Source: Linnemannia hyalina
Taxonomy: Eukaryota; Mortierellomycota; Mortierellomycetes; Mortierellales; Mortierellaceae
Assembly (NCBI GenBank): GCA_019671135.1
Contig: JAHRHY010000012.1
Span: 1,302,001 to 1,366,000 of the forward strand
Direction of reading: 5' to 3'
Length of the DNA stretch: 64,000 nt
Of the stretch, positions 49,863 to 59,822 are shown one piece after another (position 1 is the first letter of the stretch; the number at the start of each line of letters is the position of its first letter). The translations under genes were made by a program, and so were the position numbers. The notes beneath the pieces were generated by a model. That model was not told the origin of the DNA, made no database searches, and saw only the letters and a program-made list of their open reading frames with translations.

Positions 49863-51401
49863 TCACGACTCGTGAGTACTGCAGAGCTGGTCCAGGAATC
49901 CAAAGTCAGTGAGTTCCTGCTGGTCTTCACCCACAGCCAAACTCAACGGATCGTTCAGGGGATCCATCTGGGCGACGGCGAGCATGAACACCAGGTCGGG
50001 GTCGGGTGTGATCAATGCCATCCAGAATGGCATAGGGTCTTCGGCAATCGGGATATGAGGGAGACCAGCCAGCTCCTCAACCAGCTCTGGAGCAGCCTCG
50101 GCGGCATGGCAGTGCGAGGTGGTGGAGGCGACAGCGTGGACATTAGGGGTCACGGAGGCGGACACGGAAGCGGATACTGATGAGGGTGAAAGTGCTAAGC
50201 GCTTCTTGGGTTCCTCATTAGTGTCGCTGCTTCTCAGGGGTCGCTTGCCATTGACGTTAGCGTTCCTCCAGCGAGCGAAGAACTCGTACTCTCGCAGCTC
50301 GGCGAAGGATACTCGCTGGTCTAATGTCATGGAGCAGGGTTTCATAAATAACCCAACAACGATGGGTGTTAATTAATGGTTACTAAACAATCGCTATTGT
50401 TCACCTAACATAACCTTTTAGATGAGACTTACACTGGGATTTCATGCAGTCGTTGATCAATCTCGCTGCCGCGACGCTTCCTCCCTCCAGCTCTCTCCTG
50501 CTCACAGGGTGTATCCCGTAAAGCAACTGGCGAACCATTACTCCGTACGAGAACACGTCGATTTCTTCGCCATATTTTTTTTTTGCAAGGACCTCTGGGG
50601 CGCAAAACCCTGGTGTCCCAGCACGGCCGCTGTACATTGTGTAAGTATGTAGTGGTTGGTTAGAATGCATGTAATGGCTACAATTTCGAGTTAAACACCA
50701 TTTGAACTCAAATTGAAAACCCCATTACTTACGTCATTAGATCATCCGACAGATAGAAGCTAAAGCCAAAGTCGGCAACTCGGGCGTTTCCATGATCATC
50801 CAAGAGAACATTGGCGGGCTTTAAGTCCCTATGGACCAAGCCGAGTTCATTATGGAGATATAGGCACGCCTCAAGGACTTGCCACATCCACTTGGAAACA
50901 TCAGCTTCGGGGAGACCCAATATGTTCTCCTTGAGCAATCTGCGCTCCAATTTGGCATGCAAATCCTTTGTGGCAAGATGTCAGTTGGTTAATACACAGA
51001 TTACACAGACATATAGGCGTACGTGTTTCAAGGACCAAGATATTTTTTTACTAATGCAAACTTACCCCTCCTTCATATAGGTCTAGCACGAGGATGGTCA
51101 GTTCGCCCACCTCGAAGCTCCTGTGGGACTGGACGATGTATGGATGGCTCAAGGTAGACAGGATTTGAGCTTCGTTTGTGGCTACCACCTTGCTGTTGGG
51201 TTTCTCGGGAGGGCAATGCGATATCTTCAGGACGCACCGTTCATATTCCGTGGCTGCCTTATAGCACGACCCATAGGCACCTTCTCCCAGTCTTGTGTCG
51301 CATGTATACATGGTAGTGCCTTGGTAAATGACGAGAGGCAGCGTCCCCTCGCGAAATTCTCTCTGTGGTTGATTGACAAGGATAATGCTCTTGATTAGCA
51401 T
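49863..51401 (-). CDS. Serine/threonine protein kinase, copy 1
   Basis: Four exons (51066-51401, 50733-50965, 50433-50629, 49863-50320) close to 407 residues. A complete eukaryotic kinase core is visible: Gly-loop [15 protein letters not shown]-binding Lys in [35 protein letters not shown] and DVFSYGVMV, then [13 protein letters not shown], as at the end of many kinase domains. All invariant residues are present, so it should be active. The C-terminal ~115 residues are Ser/Ala/Pro-rich without a known domain. I cannot place it in a named subfamily. In copy 2 the frame extends about 20 residues further upstream; here that part is separated by a net loss of two bases, so the ATG at 51401 is used. 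The neighbouring duplicate is at 58241-59822. Confidence 0.85.
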
Positions 51402-53842
51402 CGCTTTTGTTGACGTTTCTCTTCATTAGGTGTAGCACTGTGAACATGCGGTGGTCCAACTGTGGTTGTTATATCGAGCAATGGCATTGATTCAGGACAG
51501 GAAGCAGCAGTGCCAGCAGCCTTCTCTCGTTCGCCTCTCACATCCCATCACGCGCTCTCACTGACTTTCACGTTATTCAGTGCCACGACAATGACTCCGC
51601 GATATGTCGGCAATGGATTGGAATCGCCAAGGATCAAGAGGATTGACGATTACAACTTCACTCAAGGCAAACAATTGGATCAGGACCAGGCTCTGACAAG
51701 GTTCACTAGCGTGTGAATTTCGTGGGTCTCATGGGTCTCATGGCGTCCAACAGGCAAGGTTGATGCAAGGACAGTGTTGGATGGCGTAACAGCGTTGGCA
51801 TCAGGACGTGTCCCTCCACCTTTTTCACTTTGTGCCGTGGACAGGAAAACTTGGTAATATATGCGACTTACCAGGACGTGTTCGTTGCGGGGGTCCATTG
51901 TTAAAGTTGTAGAAGTCATGGTTGAAGGTCGATGAGGAATCAAGCTGAGTGAATTTTGTCTTAATAAATGATGTGCTTTGGCCAACGTTCGCTCTCAATT
52001 GACGTCGAGACTCAGCTGCGGAGAGCAAATGTACAAGCCGCCGCCACCGAGACGTGTGGCTGACCTAAGGACCTAAGGTCGATGGTGCCATGGCGTTGAA
52101 CTCTCGACGATGAGGGCACTAAAACGAGCGGTTCAAATTGGCAACGATGGACGTCGATGAAAGTGAATGGACGTCGGTTTCTGAATCCAGGAACGGGTCT
52201 GCTAGGTACCACCATTGATAACGGCTACAGGTTTGAGACAGGTTGGTGATATTTGAACCAGCCCATCAGTTTCAGGTCTAATACTCTCAGCCACCACCAT
52301 CAGTCACATGAACTTATTTCCATCCTTCATCACACTATTCCCTCATCTCGTGTTTGCTCTGTCTTCAACCGCCTCGATTCAACTCCATCATCTGCGCGAT
52401 CCAAGAACAAACTCAGGAGTCGGCACTCGCTGATCTCATCTTCTAGATTTTCTCAAGGAAAGTGCAAAGAAATGTCGCCATTGACTTCCCTCCAACGAAA
52501 CTTTCGTATGGACTATTCGCCAGCACTTTGTCGGTACCGTTTCTTGGATGCAGATATCCTTAGGAGGCTCCCGAGGGTTTCTACCTGTGGTTTTGCTTTT
52601 GTCCCTCTTGGCGAAAGCAACGTTGTTTCCCGCCAAAATACCGCGGAATTCTCTGGAAAGCGCTCATGTCTGCCTCTCCTAGGGTGCAAGAGACCCCACC
52701 TTGCAGCCTTGACCCTGCTCTGTGGCCTCTTGGACTAAAGTGGGTAGTCGCTTTCCAGCGGCCCATGGTATATTTATTGACGTTATCCACAGGCACTTGG
52801 GAGTCCGTTCGGAGGTGTACTGGGCAACCGTAGCAGTGGTCAACTGCCTTTGATATTTAATATCATTGTCCTTCATCGTTGGGAAGCGAATAGGAAGAAT
52901 TGCGGGAGATCCGTTGGATGGACTATGCACTCTCTGGAAAGTCGGTCTTTCTAACACATTTTTCAATTGTCTTTTTCTCGTCTGACTCGAACCCTCTTTA
53001 GGTCCATCTTTCATAAACAGCCTGTTCGATCAAAAGGGAAGTGCAAGGACGTTAACACTTGATTCACAAGAACCATCCACCAAATCTTCTGTTTCTTGAA
53101 TGCAGATGTCCTTAGGAGGATCTCCAGATTGATGTCTATGATTTACTTTTGTCCTCTCGGCAAAACAACGCAGTTCCGTCAACGTATTCGGAGTCCTCTG
53201 GAAAGCGCTCATGTCTGCCCATCCTAAGGTGCATGAGACCCCACCCTTCAGCCTTGACCCTACTCTGTGGACTTTTGCGCTACAGAGGGTGGTTGCAAGT
53301 CCGTTACCCACTGGCACTGAAAGCCGTGTTGGGAGGTGTACCAGGCAGCGTAGCAGTCGGGTAACTGCCTTTGATACGTCTTTGTCCCAAAATGGTGGAA
53401 TCAATGGCGTGGGTAGCAGGAATGTGGGGTGGAGATAAGTTTATGCGCATTCAAAGGGGCGGTTTCTAGTCTATTTTTCTTTGTTGTTTTGGTTACCTAG
53501 ATGGCCTTGTTCTTGACTGTTCATACCGATAGTACTATCAGACGCGAGGATAATTAGCATGTCAAATAAAGGTTCTACCCTTTTTATCAACGGCAACTCC
53601 ATTCCCCCCTGAATGACCACAGGACTCATAGCTAATCTCCCTCTTTCTCTTCCTCCTTTCTCCCTCTCCTTCCATCACAACCATCAAAGAAACACATCCA
53701 AAGCACGCGACCACATACTCAGGGATGTGTGTCAGATACAGTCTTAACCATCACCTTTTGTTTCACTTATACTCCCCAGAATCTTATCGGGTTTATCCAT
53801 GGCGGATCCACATCGGGATCTTCTGTCGCAGGAAGTCACTAT
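51402..53842. other. Right part of repeat copy 1; possible small genes only
   Basis: About 2.4 kb. A + strand frame (51591-51716) encoding MTPRYVGNGLESPRIKRIDD and about 21 more residues is kept in copy 2 with one conservative change. - strand frames at 51680-51985 and 52012-52215 are also unchanged between copies. Recent duplication alone explains such conservation, so none is called as a gene. From 52490 rightward lies the diverged repeat pair described separately. Confidence 0.4.
52535..53400 (+). repeat. Diverged internal repeat pair, copy 1
   Basis: Two ~320-bp blocks, about 52535-52850 and 53080-53400, share GCAGATRTCCTTAGGAGG, CTGGAAAGCGCTCATGTCTG, AGACCCCACC..CAGCCTTGACC and a closing ACTGCCTTTGATA, with many differences between. 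They are older than the 6-kb duplication, which copied both. No terminal repeats or coding motif are evident, so they may be remnants of an unknown interspersed repeat or of a pseudogene. Confidence 0.7.
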
Positions 53843-53911
53843 CCCACCGATTGATATCGATTCTGGAACACATTTTTTTGGGAACTAATCACGTGCCATT
53901 CCATATGTTAA

Positions 53912-56150
53912 CAGTGTGAAAAAAGGGCGACTTTCAGAAGGTCCCAGGGACCAGGTACTGGGTCTAGAGCCGGGGGTTTTTTTTATATTGTTCATTATAT
54001 ACATTTGTATCTTGCATTATTGTCAAAGAGGGACAGAAGATTGGAGAGTTTTGGGTAGTGAGCTATGGAATACCATGATACTCGTTGAAACAATTTCGCT
54101 GTGCAGAAAGACACAAGGGCACCTTGCAGTAGGTACAACTCCAATACGTTGGGGTCTTGAACTTGAAGTTCTCGTCCTTCAACTTGGTAGCCTTGTAGCG
54201 ACAAAGGATACAGCTTGGGCGACTCTTGTCTGTCTGCTCCGCGTGTGGGTAGTGCATGCCCTTATTGAGGAGTCGAATGGCGGGCAGATCAGGCATGTTT
54301 TGGGTAACATACACAGTGCTCTTGGACGCTTCATGATCATCCTGCTTCTGGTGGTGTTGACGAGTTGCCTTGGGGTTTTGGGAGTCGTTTATGTTGCCTT
54401 CGGACGCCAGAGTCCAGGCCAATTCAACACGAAAATCTCGGTGAGAGAGAGCGCCGCCCTGTGCTTTGTAGATCCTGTATGCGTTGACAATGGTGGTATC
54501 CAGAATCCAGAAAAAGAGTGGCATCCAAGTCCTGAAAACAGTCAACTGGGTGTTGTAGTACGATCTATATTGGTCGCTCAAGTCGACCCCGTTCATATTG
54601 TGGTTGTAGTCGTCAATGATCTTGGGGATTTTGAAAACGGCGCAGTGTTGACCATTGAAGACCTCGGGCACGGACGGCATTGGTACTGGTGGTGCGAGGT
54701 CGGAAACGAAGACGGGCGATGCGAGACTCCTCACCAGTGATCTGGTGGATGGTGCTGAGCATGGGGACAGGTGCATTATCAACCCATACAACAGCAAGAA
54801 CGGCGTTGTCGACGACTGCGCCAGAGAGTGTGTCCCATTCAAACTTGCCCTTCTTGTCGACCTTGAGGGCTGGAGGGAATTGCTTGGAGGAAATACGGGC
54901 GGTACCACAAGCACCGATCTTGAGGTCGCGCAGGTGCTTGAAAAGGGGAACATTGGAAAAAAAATTGTCCATATAAATATTGAAAGGGTATTTGGTGGAG
55001 GGGAGGGATTGGGCAAGATGAACAACGGCAGATGATGTTGGGTTCAAGCCCTCGATGGGGGTCACTCCGATGACAGATTTCATTCGAGAGTAGTAGAGAA
55101 AAGAGAAGGTGTATCCCGACTCGCATAGTGCGTAGATCTTGAAGCCCTCAGGAGTGGGCTTGTTCTTCATCTTGACGGTGTGTGTACTGCGCCCTGAGAA
55201 ACGAACGATCATCTCGTCGACGGAGACATTAGTCGAGGGTATGTAGAAGCGACTAAAATCAGCGGAGAGCTTGGAAGAGAGGGGCTCGAGTTTGGAGTAC
55301 CAATGTTCTTCGGTGGTAAGAGGAGAGGAGATGTGAAGAAACCGCTCCAGCTGCTGAAAGCGATGGACGGTCATGAAATGATGGATATCATGCTTGGGGA
55401 GACGTGGTGATGTTGTCCAGAGGTCTTGAACTGGGCCCCGAGGAACAAAGACGCCAAGGTAGATGATGATGCCGATAAAAATACGGAGCTCTCCTGGTGT
55501 CGTGTCCTTCCACTTGCGAGACCCCTCATTCAGTCCGGCTCCTTTCAATGCGGCATATGCGTTAGTGTTGGTGGCAATGTCGGTGAGAACGGCGTCGGTG
55601 AAAAAAAGAGAGAAGATACGCAGTGGAGGGAATACCTGGTCGAGGCGAAGAGCAGATGGTAGGTTGGGGTGTCCTCCGTGAGCTGGTTTCCCGTGAAGGA
55701 AGATGTTGTCGAAGAAAGGTGCTTCAGGCAGCTCGGGGATACCCTTCTTGATTTTGGTACAGGCCTTCCTTTTGGTGACTTTTTTGGTTGTTGAGGGTCC
55801 TACATCGGGGACTTCCTCTTCTTCCTCCTCCTCCTCCTCGTCCTCCATGGTCATTGTAGTTGGTGCTCGACGGGTAATAGTAAACCCTGTCTCATCCAGT
55901 TCCTCCATGTCGTTTGAGTCGACATCTTCTTCGTCCGCAAGGTCAGGAGCGTCAGTGGCGGCAGTGAGGGGGGGGGTTCATGAAGAGAGTGGGAACTGGG
56001 CGAAGTTTATTGCGATGATGGAGGTGTGATGAATTGGCGATGACTATGTGAGAGAGACAAGAGGGATTCAATGCAATCGATTTTCTTGAAAAAAACAACC
56101 AACGCCCTGTCAACCAAACCCACTCCCTAACGTTATTTTGCACGGCGGAT
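53912..56150 (-). mobile_element. piggyBac-type transposon remnant at the repeat junction (ends approximate)
   Basis: The 2.3-kb spacer between the two 6-kb repeats is mostly occupied by a piggyBac transposase on the - strand. On the left, TTAA (53908-53911), the piggyBac target, is followed by CAGTGTGAAAAAAGGGCG. On the right the inward-reading sequence near 56150 is CGCCGTGCAAAATAACG, a weak match that could be a decayed inverted repeat, but no TTAA flanks it. The same ATGTTAACA occurs uninterrupted after copy 2 (62252-62260), which suggests an insertion into that site in copy 1. The ends are inferences. Confidence 0.6.
54063..55979 (-). pseudogene. piggyBac transposase (DDE_Tnp_1_7), frameshifted
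   Basis: Cut-and-paste DDD transposase. The open frame from Met at 55908 has an acidic N-terminus, then the core, with Asp in NVSVDEMI (residue ~231), Asp in IYMDNFFSN (~314) and Asp in VVWVDNAPV (~377). At about 54661-54680 homology leaves this frame (after STNAVRAR) and resumes one frame over (EVFNGQHC), continuing through IIDDYNHNMNGVDLSDQYR to a C-terminal Cys-rich zinc domain (CILCRYK...CTYCKVPLC). The catalytic Asp set appears complete, so decay is recent. A second lesion is likely upstream: a run of nine C (55968-55976) puts an earlier ATG at 55979 out of frame. Neither break resembles an intron. Unless the shifts are sequencing errors, the protein cannot be made whole. Confidence 0.85.
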
Positions 56151-56304
56151 TGATTTCCGATATCGTTGTATAGATGGTCTCTCCCATTCCTTGACCATAA
56201 ACCTACTCTTTCTTACTTCGTATCATCCCTGTACTTAATTCTGACGCTTCTCTCTCTCTCTCTCTTTCTCGTTCGTGTTATATATTGCTGATGCAACCAT
56301 AAAG

Positions 56305-56572
56305 GCATACCAGAGGACCGCAAGAAGGCCATAGTTGCAAGAACATCCCTTGGTCGTCTGGGCCAAGCGGACGATGTTGCCGAAGCTGCCCTCTTCCTAG
56401 CTCAAGCAAAGTTTATCACAGGACAAGTAAGGTGCTCTTGTACTTTTTCTTTGTACCTTTCTCGCGTCAGCACCATTCGGAAACCATGGGTTTGTAATAG
56501 TAGTTTAGCTGACGCGACTTTGGCTTCTCGTCTTGCTAGGTTCTTGTTGTCGACGGTGGCCTCTCCCTTTAA
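56305..56572 (+). pseudogene. Orphan last two exons of the SDR gene
   Basis: Exons equal to 47936-48057 and 48171-48203 recur at 56305-56426 and 56540-56572, with acceptors, donor and stop unchanged. The five upstream SDR exons are absent, so this is a duplication fragment encoding only the C-terminal ~52 residues (GRLGQADDVAEAALFL...VDGGLSL). It has no start codon of its own in frame. It could only be expressed by splicing from an upstream transcript. Confidence 0.88.
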
Positions 56573-58240
56573 TGTCGATCAATGGACGAATCTGGTCACG
56601 GTCGTTGACAGGCAGCAAATAAACAGTCGCCTTCGCCCTGATCATCAACTGTGGGTTCTAGCGTTCGGCGATTATTTTCTATCGGGGATTGCTGCGATCG
56701 CCGATACGACTCATTTTCTTGCAGGCCTGCTGTCGCAACGGCGGGAATTGCGCCCATTAACCACTCCCTCTTGCTTACTCTGGTCCCCGAATGTACCTGC
56801 CTGAGGCGGACAGACGGAGGAACCAAGAACCACACCGAGTTTTTTTTTGCCGGTTGACATCACGAAAGTTCCACCAGACTAACTTCTCTGTTTGACATTT
56901 GTCCGTTTATGCAGTGAACAAAGGCAAAGTACAAAAAGAGTGCCAGTGCGCACGGTCTGTTCAAGTGGACCTTCACAAAGGAGGGATGCTGAATCATGCT
57001 TTTATTTCAAACGTATCCGAACCAATGGTCAGTTCGATCGATCGGTTCTTTTTGCCTCGTTTTTCTGAAGTAACAGACCGAGGGGAATGAAGGCGTGGTA
57101 GATATGACAAGATGTTAACTCCTGTCAGCGGTCGGGGCCCTAGGTCAGTGAAATGCGCTTTTGTATGAAGAAAGACGAGGAGGCTAACTCGCACACCACA
57201 ATAAGAGTGCTCTATAGGCTATGACCACAATCAATAAGCCTCGTAAGACTGCAACAAAATGCCCCTTAATCTCACAAGTTCAAGTGTGAGTGGATGTGTG
57301 TCTTATTTTTATTTTGAACAATTGACGCCGTCTTTTCTCTTCACCACTTCGCACTTCACCACTTTGCACTTCACACTCCTTCTCCCATCCTTTCTTCAAC
57401 GCCTGCTTGACCACCAACTCGCCATCTCCTTCACGACACACAACTCCCCTCACTCTGCAACATACTCGATATCTCTTACCACGTTCGCAAAACTTTCCTT
57501 GTCAGGCGCTCTGAACACACTCACAATATAAACACCAGATATCTACCTGTATGTCTGTCGACTTGGCCGCTCTTTGTCCCTTCACTTGACACCCGAAAGA
57601 ACTTCAACCACAACGACACCCTTCTCTTACACACCCTTACCTCCTCCTTCGCTTGCCCAGTCGCCAATAGAAGTCTCTTGTCACCTCACAAAGTACTTGA
57701 CCACACCTCGCCTGTTGTTCTGTTCTCCAACTACCTCGTTTTTCACACCTCCTAATTATTCCTTACGCACCCTCTTGTCCGTTTCCTCTGCTTGTTTGTT
57801 TCTCCCTCTGCAGCTGTCCGCATACCATGAGATGATAGTCTCCGGTTGACGCTCAATTGCGTAGCACTTTATGACTCTGGGTTCATGATGTGGGGTAAGT
57901 CGTGGGCTGTTATAACCAGCGCCACCGGGCGAAAAAGAGTATATTATATTGAGGTTGTGTACTATATACATGTAGGGGCGCAAAGGCCGGGGGAGGACGA
58001 AGTCATGTAGACTGTCGCTCATATGTGCAAAGAGTGAGAAGATAAAAGTGTACTATGTATACATGGGATTGAGAGAAAAGAAAAATGGGTGAAGGAAATA
58101 TTCGAGTATGGTACAAAGAGAAGACAGAGTAATATATACATGGGGTTGAGAGAAAAATGGGTGAAGAAAATATGACGAATAGGTACAAAGAGAAGACAAA
58201 GTAGGGCGTCGTTGCTGCGGAGCCGACACCGGCCACCAAA
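56573..58240. other. Stretch between SDR fragment and kinase copy 2
   Basis: Counterpart of 48204-49862, with small indels (for example an extra CACTTC-type unit near 57345-57370). I see no supported gene. The two-unit tandem repeat recurs at 58059-58204. Confidence 0.45.
58059..58204 (+). repeat. Two-unit tandem repeat (~70 bp), copy 2
   Basis: Same two units as at 49681-49826, at the same distance from the kinase stop codon; no unit has been gained or lost since the duplication. Confidence 0.8.
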
Positions 58241-59822
58241 TCACGACTCGTGAGTACTGCAGAGCTGGTCCAGGAATCCAAAGTCAGTGAGTTCCTGCTG
58301 GTCTTCACCCACAGCCAAACTCAACGGATCGTTCAGGGGATCCATCTGGGCGACGGCGAGCATGAACACCAGGTCGGGGTCGGGTGTGATCAATACCATC
58401 CAGAATGGCATAGGGTCTTCGGCAATCGGGATATGAGGGAGACCAGCCAGCTCCTCAACCAGCTCTGGAGCTGCCTCGGCGACATGGCAGTGCGAGGTGG
58501 TGGAGGCGACAGCGTGGACATTAGGGGTCACGGAGGCGGGCACGGAAGCGGATACTGATGAGGGTGAAAGTGCTAAGCGCTTCTTGGGTTCCTCATTGGT
58601 GTCGCTGCTTCGCAGGGGTCGCTTGCCATTGACGTTGGCGTTCCTCCAGCGAGCGAAGAACTCGTACTCTCGCAGTTCGGCGAAGGATACTCGCTGGTCT
58701 AATGTCATGGAGCAGGGTTTCATAAAAAACCCAACAACGATGGGTGTTAATTAACGGCTACTAAACAATCGCTATTGTTCACCTAACATAACCTTTTAGA
58801 TGAGACTTACACTGGGATTTCATGCAGTCGTTTATCAACTTCCTTGCCGCGGCGCTTCCTCCCTCCAGTTCTCTCCTGCTCACAGGGTGTATCCCGTAAA
58901 GCAGCTGGCGAACCATTACTCCGTACGAGAACACGTCGATTTCTTCGCCATAATTTTTTTTTGCAAGGACCTCTGGGGCGCAAAACCCAGGCGTCCCAGC
59001 ACGGCAGCTATACGTTGTGTAAGCATGTAGTGGTTGGTTAGAATGTATGTAATGACTGCTGTAAAACATCATTTGGACTCAAATTGTAAATCCCATTACT
59101 TACGTCATTAGATCATCCGACAGATAGAAGCTAAAGCCAAAGTCGGCAACTCGGGCGTTTCCACGATCATCCAAGAGAACATTGGCGGGCTTTAAGTCCC
59201 TATGGACCAAGCCGAGTTCATTATGGAGATATAGGCACGCCTCAAGGACCTGCCACATCCACCTGGAGACTTCAGCCTCAGGAAGACCCGATTTTTGCCC
59301 GTTAACCCTACTGCACGCGAGTTTGGCATGCAAATCCTATGTGGCAAGATGTCAGTTGGTTAGTACACAGAGATATAAGCATACGTGTTTCAAGACTCAA
59401 GACATTTTTTACAAATGCAAACTTACCCCGCCTTCATACAGGTCTAGCACGAGGATGGTCAGATTGCCCACCTCGAAGCTCCTGTGGGACTGGACGATGT
59501 ATGGATGGCTCAAGGTAGACAGGATTTGAGCTTCGTTTGTGGCTACCACCTTGCTGTTGGGTTTCTCGGGAGGGCAATACGATATCTTCAGGACGCACCG
59601 TTCATATTCCGTGGCTGCCTTATAGCACGACCCATAGGCACCTTCTCCCAGTCTTGTGTCGCATGTGTACATGGTAGTGCCTTGGTAAATGACGAGAGGC
59701 AACGTCCCCGCCTGAAATTCTCTCTGTGGGTTGATTGACAAGGATAATGCAAATTGATTAGCATCGCTTTTGTTGCCGTTTCTCTTCAATAGGTGTAGCA
59801 CTGTGAACATGCGGTGGTCCAA
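58241..59822 (-). CDS. Serine/threonine protein kinase, copy 2
   Basis: Paralogue of the kinase at 49863-51401. Exons 59427-59822, 59104-59336, 58811-59007 and 58241-58698 close to 427 residues. The kinase core is intact: [47 protein letters not shown]. The N-terminus is longer ([20 protein letters not shown]...) because the frame is uninterrupted here. Start of exon 2 differs strongly: [22 protein letters not shown] replaces [22 protein letters not shown], same length, in the region between the hinge and helix E. Elsewhere only a few residues differ, including Gly to Cys just before [11 protein letters not shown]. Equal lengths and open frames suggest both copies are functional or very recent. 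Confidence 0.85.

Larger units (their letters stand above)
47800..53842 (+). repeat. 6-kb direct repeat, copy 1
   Basis: A segment of 6,043 bp that recurs in the same orientation at 56169-62230. Both start at TATAGATGGTCTCTCCC and end at GAAGTCACTAT, with scattered substitutions and small indels between. It contains the last two SDR exons, a protein kinase gene (-), a two-unit tandem repeat and a diverged internal repeat pair. Beyond the end, AATCACG and ATGTTAACA recur in both copies at offset spacing, so homology may have extended about 70 bp further. Because the SDR 5' exons lie only here, copy 1's left edge is not a boundary of an inserted element; it is the original locus. Confidence 0.93.

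Noticed and set aside
54725..55925. Intron explaining the frame change in the transposase
   Set aside because: No donor/acceptor pair near 54660-54720 restores the family sequence; homology switches frame within a few codons, as a one-base lesion would.
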